A stretch of 64,000 nucleotides of DNA from Flavobacteriales bacterium. GTDB lineage: Bacteria; Bacteroidota; Bacteroidia; Flavobacteriales_F; PHOS-HE28. Below the pieces are notes generated by a model. That model searched no databases. It saw only the letters and a program-made list of their open reading frames with translations, and was not told where the DNA came from. Both the position numbers and the translations under genes were made by a program. The stretch covers positions 3,044,001-3,108,000 of the forward strand of contig CP065018.1 in NCBI GenBank assembly GCA_016700415.1, in the 5' to 3' direction. Shown in pieces: positions 42,097 through 48,473 of the stretch (positions are counted from its first letter, which is position 1; the number at the start of each line of letters is the position of its first letter).

Positions 42097-43149
42097 CTAA
42101 GGATTACTGCGTGTGCTCAATGTTACCTGCACAGTACCGCCGGGAACGGTGTTCACCGTGGAGCCCAATGCGTAAATGGCCGGAATGCCTGGAATGCCGC
42201 TTAAACGGTAAGGAGCGGCCCCGCTATACATGCCCCGTGGCGTGCTTCCGGCTTCATCATAGGTCGTTCCTGCGTTGATGTTCCAAATGCCATCATCACT
42301 TCCCGTGGCGGGGAAAACCGCCGGTGCCGGGCCGGACCAAGTGCCGATCGCATTGTTGTTCACTCCGGGGATAGGCGTGCTGGCATCGTACAGGTTATCG
42401 TGCGAGTTGTTGTTCAGGTCGGTGAAGGAACCCTTCCTGAAGATGTTGTATGCTACCGTGGCATCGTGGATGGCATGTGTGCCGTTGTAGTTGAAGGTGT
42501 TGTTGGTGATCATGAGGTTGGTGACCACGTCACCGGCATCGTTCAGGCTAATGATGGCGTCCGAATAGTTGTTCCGGATCGTCACTTTTGTGAGGAACTG
42601 GTCCTCGGATGTGTTCGAGATGCCCGTGGTATGCAGATAGTTCCCTGCGATGAGGATGTTCGAAGCCGTGGTGCCCGTTCCACCCCCGAAACTGATCGAA
42701 CAACCACTGAACGAGTTACCTCGCAGGATGATCCCGTTCACAGCCAAGAAGAGCACCCCGTGCAGACCACCTCCGGAACTGATGAAGAACACCCCTGTCA
42801 CGATGCTACTGTCCGAACCCGTATCGAAGGTGATCAGGTTCACCATGGCCTCATTGGTATTCATCTGCAAACCGTTATTCTCGGTAACCGCGGGGCCAAG
42901 GTTGTAGCCCGGCCCGATGATCACCAGCCGCTTGTTCGACACGATGGCGTTACCATACCCATTGGGTGAAGCCTCAACGTGGATGGTGTCGTTATTCGCC
43001 GCATCGGTGATGGCCACTTGTAAACTGGTCCTGCATTGAGGACCGCTAGTGGCGTAGACCGGGTTGTTGTTCACGCGCCAGACGGTGGCGTTGCCAAGCA
43101 TCGGTACCAGGGCAAAAGCACCTGCAAAGAGAAGTGTCGTGGTTTTCAT
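42097..43149 (-). CDS. Secreted right-handed beta-helix repeat protein C
   Basis: A 350-residue secreted protein: signal peptide (MKTTTLLFAGAFALVPMLGNA), then VWRVNNNPVYA, a lead-in, and solenoid repeats (VSNKRLVIIGPGYNLG, VTGVFFISSGGGL, LRGNSFSGCSI, LIAGNYLHTTG, IRNNYSDAI, ITNNTFNYNG, VAYNIFRKGSF). It ends RLSGIPGIPAIYALG...VQVTLSTRSNP, the type of short closing strand also seen in paralogues A and B. No T9SS tail. It heads the operon beta-helix / T9SS cargo / two lipoproteins, under putative LytTR element copy 3. Confidence 0.8.
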   Translation of the reverse strand: MKTTTLLFAGAFALVPMLGNATVWRVNNNPVYATSGPQCRTSLQVAITDAANNDTIHVEASPNGYGNAIVSNKRLVIIGPGYNLGPAVTENNGLQMNTNEAMVNLITFDTGSDSSIVTGVFFISSGGGLHGVLFLAVNGIILRGNSFSGCSISFGGGTGTTASNILIAGNYLHTTGISNTSEDQFLTKVTIRNNYSDAIISLNDAGDVVTNLMITNNTFNYNGTHAIHDATVAYNIFRKGSFTDLNNNSHDNLYDASTPIPGVNNNAIGTWSGPAPAVFPATGSDDGIWNINAGTTYDEAGSTPRGMYSGAAPYRLSGIPGIPAIYALGSTVNTVPGGTVQVTLSTRSNP

Positions 43150-43185
43150 CGTTCGGGGTTTTGGAAGTTATTCCGCTATGGAACC

Positions 43186-43251
43186 CAAAACTCCACATCA
43201 CCAACTCCAACACATAGCCCCCTTGAGCATCCGGTGGTACTGATCGAGAAA
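43186..43251 (-). promoter_or_regulatory. Putative LytTR-type operator and promoter, copy 3 (beta-helix C operon)
   Basis: Minus strand: TTTCTCG (43251-43245) and ATGCTCA (43230-43224), 21-nt period, then 30 nt to GAGTTTTG (43193-43186), and 36 nt to the ATG at 43149. It is the most diverged first half-site of the four. Confidence 0.6.
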
Positions 43252-43290
43252 GCGGCGGGGGAAGACCGGTCAAATAGCCCCACGAATGAG

Positions 43291-43322
43291 AAAGGGCCGC
43301 CCGGTTCCCCGTGCAGCCCTTT
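43291..43322 (-). terminator. Terminator hairpin downstream of the 43381-44172 gene
   Basis: AAAGGGC (43291-43297) and GCCCTTT (43316-43322) with extra inner pairing (GC/GC) form a stem 58 nt beyond the stop at 43381, followed on the minus strand by TCTCATT. Confidence 0.6.
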
Positions 43323-43380
43323 GCTTTTCGATCAGTTATGGTTGGCCCGGTGAAAGCCACCTGACGGTCAACACCTCCGA

Positions 43381-44172
43381 TCACTCGTCCAGTCCGAAGG
43401 CAAAGACCTTGTCGCCGTTCAGAAAGCCATACTCTCCGGGTTCGATGTCCTTGGGATCGATCTGGATCTCATAGACATGGTCGCCGACATTCTTGAAGGC
43501 GATGCGGATGCGGTTGTCGGTCACCTCGTTGGTGTTGTGGGAATACATCGCATGGCTGCTCTTCGACAGGTCGATGAAGCGGTCCTTCTTCCTCCCGCGG
43601 ATATCGAAGCGGGCCAGTTTGATGACGTCCGAGGGGTCCTGCCCGGCATAGACCTTCACCACGAACTTTGTCTGGCCCTTCTTGAACCGGACATTGGAGG
43701 TGCTTCCGGGGATCTTGACGGAACTTGTGCTTCCCCCGAAACCGCCGTAACCGCCACCGTTCGAAGAGGTGCTGGTCTCGTTTTTCTCTAATTGTTGGTA
43801 GTTCCCGGCCGCATCCATTGAATACACCTGATTGTAGAACTCCGGGCCGGTCTCCCCTTGCTGCTCCTCGAGTGCGGTCGAGGTCTGTCCCGGCTGGTAA
43901 TCGTAGGGGTGCTGCAACGTCCCTTGGAGGGCCATCATAGCGGCCACATCATTACTTTCGATGGCGCGCTTCATCGCCACCATGTTGTCTTTGTCGCGTT
44001 GTAGCCCGGCCACGGCCTCGTAGTTGTGTTCCGCGGCGGCTTGGGCGATCTCGCGGTCCAAGCGTGAGATCTGCACGTCGAAGGCCTCCGCTTGGGCCGA
44101 TGCCTTTGCAGGCAGGGTCAGCATTTGGAGGAAGAGCAGGATGAGCAGGAAGAACTTCGGCATGGTACGCAT
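43381..44172 (-). CDS. Secreted protein of unknown function, member of the putative LytTR regulon
   Basis: A 263-residue protein with a signal peptide (MRTMPKFFLLILLFLQML ... ASAQ). A helical segment (about 28-75: DVQISRLDREIAQAAAEHNYEAVAGLQRD) is followed by a Gly/Ser-rich linker (about 130-155, GGGYGGFGGS) and a C-terminal beta domain (about 165-263) ending IQIDPKDIEPGEYGFLNG...FAFGLDE. That PGEYGFL-type ending occurs in various Bacteroidota envelope proteins, from memory. No function recognised. It lies just downstream of the LytTR regulator gene, from which it is separated by a repeat and LytTR element copy 4. The ATG 9 nt later (44163) is an alternative start. Confidence 0.65.
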   Translation of the reverse strand: MRTMPKFFLLILLFLQMLTLPAKASAQAEAFDVQISRLDREIAQAAAEHNYEAVAGLQRDKDNMVAMKRAIESNDVAAMMALQGTLQHPYDYQPGQTSTALEEQQGETGPEFYNQVYSMDAAGNYQQLEKNETSTSSNGGGYGGFGGSTSSVKIPGSTSNVRFKKGQTKFVVKVYAGQDPSDVIKLARFDIRGRKKDRFIDLSKSSHAMYSHNTNEVTDNRIRIAFKNVGDHVYEIQIDPKDIEPGEYGFLNGDKVFAFGLDE

Positions 44173-44260
44173 CGTTTTTGGGTGTTTGTGTTTTGAGCGG
44201 GAGTTCAAATGGTCTTCAGGCTGGGTTTCACGTTGGTGTGAATGTTGGGGCCAACGGTCC

Positions 44261-44327
44261 CAAAAGTGCGATTTTCAAATTCCATGGTCATTGCCTCTCT
44301 GAGCATCCGGTGGCATCCACTGAGAAT
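44261..44327 (-). promoter_or_regulatory. Putative LytTR-type operator and promoter, copy 4
   Basis: Minus strand: ATTCTCA (44327-44321) and ATGCTCA (44306-44300), 21-nt period, then 31 nt to CACTTTTG (44268-44261), and 88 nt to the ATG at 44172. It sits about 100 nt from the end of the LytTR regulator gene. Confidence 0.6.
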
Positions 44328-44391
44328 TCGGCTGAGTGGCGGTCTTCGTGGTCCCCTGCGGGAGCGGGAGTCTCATTTTCTGATCGGGCTA

Positions 44392-44418
44392 TTGAGCTTG
44401 TCGAAATACTGATCTTCT
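44392..44418 (-). repeat. 27-bp dispersed repeat, copy 2 (inverted)
   Basis: Exact inverted copy of 3357-3383, ending 6 nt before the stop of the LytTR regulator gene, flanked by further TGATC units at 44381 and 44418. Confidence 0.8.
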
Positions 44419-44424
44419 GATCAT

Positions 44425-45168
44425 TTAAAGCCGCTCCAGGGCCTCCATCAGTTCCGCCTTCTGCCTGCGGCTCACCGGGAGGTTCTTTCCGTCGCGCATC
44501 ACCACTTCGCCACCTTCACCCTTCACGTAGCGTTTGATATGTTTGCGGTTGACTAAGTGGCTTTGATGTACACGGACGAAGCCTTGCGGAACTAAGAAGG
44601 CATCGAATTCGCTGAGTGGGCGGCTCACCACTTGCGGCTTTTTCTCCTCGCGCAGGTACACCTCGGTATAGTTGTTGTCGCTGGTGCAATAGAGGATGTC
44701 CTCGATCTGGATCACGGAGAGGCCCTCGCGGGTGGGCAGGGCCAGCTGGCGGTCGTCGGCCACTTGGTGTAGCAGGGAGGGGATGCCGGCGGTGCCATTG
44801 CCTTTTGCTACGGCTGCTATGGCCTTGTGTACCGCGTCGTCCAATTCCTCGGGCACCACGGGCTTCAGCAAATAATCCACGGCGCTGAAGCGGATGGCGC
44901 GCACGGCGTAGCCCTCGTGGGCGGTGGTAAAGATCACGTGCGGTTGCTGCGGCGCGATGGCCTTCAGCAGGTCGAAGCCGGTCATGCGGCCCATCTCCAC
45001 GTCCAGGAAGAGCAGTTCCGGATGTTCTGCGCGGACCAGCGCGGTACCGCCGGGCACGTCATCGGCCATGCCGATCAGTTGGATGTCGGGGTGCCGCTCC
45101 GCCAACATGGCCGAAAGCGTTTCGCGGCATTGTGCTTCGTCATCAACGATCACTGCGGTGGTGGTCAT
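44425..45168 (-). CDS. LytTR-family response regulator
   Basis: A 247-residue protein: receiver domain (1-120) with the acidic pair VDDE near residue 8, the phospho-accepting Asp56 (LLFLDVEM), Thr in FTTAHEGYA and Lys in YLLKPV. The LytTR DNA-binding domain (about 150-247) has IQIEDILYCTSDNNYTEVYL, a FVRVHQSHLVNRKHIKRY core and LPVSRRQKAELMEAL. LytTR proteins bind two direct half-sites about 21 bp apart. Elements of that shape lie upstream of four nearby genes. The cognate kinase is 45 nt upstream. The ATG at 45168 was preferred over a GTG 6 nt earlier. Confidence 0.95.
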   Translation of the reverse strand: MTTTAVIVDDEAQCRETLSAMLAERHPDIQLIGMADDVPGGTALVRAEHPELLFLDVEMGRMTGFDLLKAIAPQQPHVIFTTAHEGYAVRAIRFSAVDYLLKPVVPEELDDAVHKAIAAVAKGNGTAGIPSLLHQVADDRQLALPTREGLSVIQIEDILYCTSDNNYTEVYLREEKKPQVVSRPLSEFDAFLVPQGFVRVHQSHLVNRKHIKRYVKGEGGEVVMRDGKNLPVSRRQKAELMEALERL

Positions 45169-45213
45169 GGACACTATTTAGCGGGATGAAATTAGATCTT
45201 CCTGCGAGATCGA

Positions 45214-47499
45214 TCACACCGGTATCACAACTTCTACGCACGTCCCTTTCAGGCATTCCAAGTACCTGAACCCAGCAGGCCGCCCTTTCTGCTCGGCCAA
45301 TTGGTCCAGTCTTTCCTTGGTGATCACCGTGCCTAATGAGCGCCTGCCGGTGCCCGCCGACCTGTCCTTGGGCATGCCGATGCCGTCATCGCTGATGGTG
45401 ACCACCAGGTCGCCGGTACGCATCCGGATGTCAAGGGCTACTGTGCCACGTCCTTCCCTGCCTGCCATGCCATGCCACACGGCATTTTCCACGAAGGGTT
45501 GAAGGACCAAGGGCGGCACCATCGTCTCTTGCTGGTCGATCGCCGGGTCCACGGTGATCTTGATGTCGAATTTGTCTCCGGAGCGCGCTTGCTCCAGTTC
45601 CATGTAGATGCCAAGAGCCTCCAGGTCGCTTGCCAGAGATACCTCGCTCTTGCGGCTGTTCTCCAAAACGATGCGCATGAGCTTGCCGAACCGGGCGATG
45701 AACTCATGGGCTTTGTCCGGTTCCTGCCCACGGATAAAGGCGCTGATGCTGTTCAGGGCGTTGAAGATGAAATGGGGGTTCATCTGCGCACGCAGGGCCT
45801 TGACCTCCAATTGGGCGGCCTGTTTGGCGTAACGCTCGCGGCGGCGTCTTCGGTCCAACATGAAGGCGGCTGTGCCACCCACTGCAAGGAGCAGGCCGCC
45901 ACCCGCCAGCCCGATGCTGCGCATGCGGAGCCGGTTCACGCTTTCCATGGCGACCTCCCTTTCCAAAGAAAGAGTCTGCACATGAGCGAGGCTGTCGGCG
46001 TAGTGGCGCTTGGCGAAACTGTGCCGAAGCTCGGTCTGTGCGATCTTCGCCGTCACTTCCACCCCTTCAAGGGAATCCTTCAGGTCGGTCCAATCGTCCT
46101 TGTATTCCAATGCCTTCGCGAAATTGCCCAGGTTCCGGTGAGCGTGGGAGAGCCGGTTCAAAGCCAGTAGCCGCAAGGTGTTGTAGTGCCCCCGTTCCGC
46201 TTCGGGCAGCGCTTTTTCCAATGACCGCAAGGCGGAGTTCCATCGTTTGCGCGTAATGTCCATGGAGGCCAGGTCGATCATGCTGGCGGTGGCCATTTGT
46301 CTGTTCCCCAGATCCGTGTAGTTCCGAAGTGCTTCCTCGCTCACGGCATAGGCCTCGTCGAGCTTACCCTGCCAGCTCAAGATGGTGCTGCGCGTTTTCA
46401 CCACATGGGTATGCAGGTCGGTGTCCATATTCTCCTTGGCGATCCGCTCGGCGGTGTCGATCATGGCCATGGCGGTGCCGAAGCGGCTGGCGTGATCGTA
46501 TCCCAACGTAGTGGACCCGCTGCTGTCCAAGCTTACCCTGAACTTGGCCACTTGGAGCAACGTCATGGCCTTTTCACGCTCCATGCCTAAGCTGTCCGCA
46601 ATGTGAAGGGCGAGGTCCCACCGCTTCACCACCTCCTCCGGCCCTAAGTTGTCCCAGTAGCAATAACCGATCAGCTTCAACACTTCCACCCGGTCCCGTT
46701 GGTCCCCGGCCCGGATGAATGCCTCGTCGGCCGTATTGGCGGTGGCCGCGCTTTTGTCCGAATGCCCTTGGTCGATCTGCGCATTGGCCAGTCCTACCAG
46801 GCTCAGGCCTTCCGCATAAACGTTTTCCGCTTGCTTGGCGGCTGTCAGTGCTTCCCCGTACAACAGTTCCGCACCTTGTGGGTCCGTGCAGTTGAGGTGT
46901 GCCAGGGCGTGGGCCATTTTGTAGCGCCACAGCAGTTCGGGGTCGCCGCGCATTTCCAGCGCGGGGCGCAGTGTTTCCGCGAGGGAGTCGGCCTTGGCTT
47001 GTTCCTTCCGTGAAGCAAGCAACTTCAGTTGCGCGATGCGGCAGCGCAGGTACAGCTCCGGGTCCTGCGGCCCTTGTTCCCCGCGGAAGAGGCTGCCCAA
47101 AAGGCTGTCCGCCGCTTCCCACTTGCGGTTCCCGAGCTGCCACCGGATCTGGTAATACGTGGCCCACGGAGCGTATGCCTGCGGGACGCCGGGTACGTCA
47201 AAACGCGCTAGCTCGTTCATGTACTCCTCAAAATCAGGAGCCCGGTTATGCAACAGCACCTCGGCCCGAAGTGCACGCGCTTGCAGCACCGAACGGGCAT
47301 CGTGGGCGCGTTCCGCCAAGGCCTCGAATTGGTCCACACAGGCCAGCGCAGTCTCCATATTTCCGTGCAACCGGTCCTTGGCACTGTGCATGGCCAAGGA
47401 AAGTTGCTGTGCCAGCGCATCCTTTTGACCTTCATCGCCTACGGAAGAGGTGCATCCACCTGCCAGCATGAAGATGCACAGCGGAATGACCGCGGACAT
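45214..47499 (-). CDS. LytS-type sensor histidine kinase with TPR sensor region and lipobox-like N-terminus
   Basis: A 761-residue kinase. The N-terminus MSAVIPLCIFMLAGGC looks like a lipoprotein signal (Cys16). TPR-rich helices fill about 30-500 as a presumed periplasmic sensor. One membrane helix lies at about 525-545 (SIGLAGGGLLLAVGGTAAF), followed by Arg-rich RRRRRERY. The kinase core has His576 in NPHFIFNALNS (LytS/YehU His_kinase family) and ATPase motifs FVENAVWHG and ISDDGIGMP. It should phosphorylate the LytTR regulator just downstream. The start at 47499 is fixed by TATTTTCG 4 nt upstream; a longer frame to 47643 exists but would bypass the signal. Confidence 0.9.
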   Translation of the reverse strand: MSAVIPLCIFMLAGGCTSSVGDEGQKDALAQQLSLAMHSAKDRLHGNMETALACVDQFEALAERAHDARSVLQARALRAEVLLHNRAPDFEEYMNELARFDVPGVPQAYAPWATYYQIRWQLGNRKWEAADSLLGSLFRGEQGPQDPELYLRCRIAQLKLLASRKEQAKADSLAETLRPALEMRGDPELLWRYKMAHALAHLNCTDPQGAELLYGEALTAAKQAENVYAEGLSLVGLANAQIDQGHSDKSAATANTADEAFIRAGDQRDRVEVLKLIGYCYWDNLGPEEVVKRWDLALHIADSLGMEREKAMTLLQVAKFRVSLDSSGSTTLGYDHASRFGTAMAMIDTAERIAKENMDTDLHTHVVKTRSTILSWQGKLDEAYAVSEEALRNYTDLGNRQMATASMIDLASMDITRKRWNSALRSLEKALPEAERGHYNTLRLLALNRLSHAHRNLGNFAKALEYKDDWTDLKDSLEGVEVTAKIAQTELRHSFAKRHYADSLAHVQTLSLEREVAMESVNRLRMRSIGLAGGGLLLAVGGTAAFMLDRRRRRERYAKQAAQLEVKALRAQMNPHFIFNALNSISAFIRGQEPDKAHEFIARFGKLMRIVLENSRKSEVSLASDLEALGIYMELEQARSGDKFDIKITVDPAIDQQETMVPPLVLQPFVENAVWHGMAGREGRGTVALDIRMRTGDLVVTISDDGIGMPKDRSAGTGRRSLGTVITKERLDQLAEQKGRPAGFRYLECLKGTCVEVVIPV

Positions 47500-47503
47500 A
47501 TAC

Positions 47504-47511
47504 CGAAAATA
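47504..47511 (-). promoter_or_regulatory. -7-like box of the kinase/regulator operon
   Basis: TATTTTCG on the minus strand, 4 nt before the ATG at 47499. It has no LytTR-type element upstream, so no autoregulation by the same motif is visible. Confidence 0.45.
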
Positions 47512-47653
47512 CACCTTGCTGGATAGGAAATGAGCCATTGCCACCACCGTTCGGCCAGGGCCGGATATGTGGTGAAAGATAGTGCTCTGCTCAAATAATC
47601 CAAGGCCCTCAACGGCAGCTTTACAGGCCCCGAAAGGGGACAATGGCTGATGG

Positions 47654-48220
47654 CTACTTCACTAGGTCCAGGCTCACTGAATTCATGCAATAGCGCAGAC
47701 CCGTCGGTTGCGGCCCGTCCTCGAAGACATGGCCGAGATGCGCGCCGCAACGGGGGCAGACGATCTCCGTGCGCTCCATGCCCAAGCTGCCGTCGCTGCG
47801 GTGGCCCACGGCGCTGGGCGTCAACGGCTGGTGGAAGCTGGGCCAGCCGGTGCCACTATGGAACTCGGTCCTGGCGTCGTACAACGGATGTCCGCACACG
47901 GCGCACACGAAGGTGCCATCACCTTTGTAGTCCGTGTATTTCCCGGTGAAAGCCCGTTCGGTGCCGCCATCGAAGGCGACGTTGTAGAGATCCGGCGGAA
48001 GGATCTTTTTCCATTCACTTTTCGGCACGTTCAGCGTGGCGGTGTCGGTAGGGCTCCAATATGGGTTGTGCGCATGGTCACGGACTTCGCCTTGCGTGGT
48101 GGTCGTAGCATGGTCTTTTGAATTGCCGACTGCGGCGCCGCATCCGGCCATCAACATAGCCACCAAGACCAGCGAGGTACATCCACGCGAAAGTGGTGAG
48201 TTGAACTTCAGGAGGGACAT
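47654..48220 (-). CDS. msrB: Peptide-methionine (R)-S-oxide reductase MsrB, lipoprotein form
   Basis: A 188-residue MsrB that reduces methionine-R-sulfoxide in proteins. A lipoprotein-type signal (MSLLKFNSPLSRGCTSLVLVAMLMAGC) precedes the MsrB domain, so the enzyme is exported. The zinc pairs CAVC and CPRC are present, as is the catalytic Cys in LRYCMNSVSL. The substrate region GTGWPSFHQPL is typical. The ATG at 48220 gives the signal; upstream frame is doubtful. It is divergent from topA. Confidence 0.92.
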   Translation of the reverse strand: MSLLKFNSPLSRGCTSLVLVAMLMAGCGAAVGNSKDHATTTTQGEVRDHAHNPYWSPTDTATLNVPKSEWKKILPPDLYNVAFDGGTERAFTGKYTDYKGDGTFVCAVCGHPLYDARTEFHSGTGWPSFHQPLTPSAVGHRSDGSLGMERTEIVCPRCGAHLGHVFEDGPQPTGLRYCMNSVSLDLVK

Positions 48221-48444
48221 CTTTTTGCCGATCTGTGCAGTGATAAGGAGTGACGCAGGGATCGGACCAAAGGACGCCCTGCCTGCGTGGAACGGTGTGG
48301 GCAAGGAGTTCGGGGAAACGGTCGCGGAGGTGGTGGCCCGACCTTGCCCGGAAAGATCCTCCGAACGGGTGCTGTAAAAAAGATTCCCCAAAGGGGAAGT
48401 TCAAGGATAAGGGCAAGGTTGTGCCGATCCCGGCCGGACATCCC

Positions 48445-48452
48445 TTTCTTTG
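48445..48452 (+). promoter_or_regulatory. -7-like box of topA
   Basis: TTTCTTTG (TAnnTTTG with one mismatch) 21 nt before the topA ATG at 48474. Confidence 0.5.
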
Positions 48453-48473
48453 CGCCCCGAAAATCCCCCCTGA

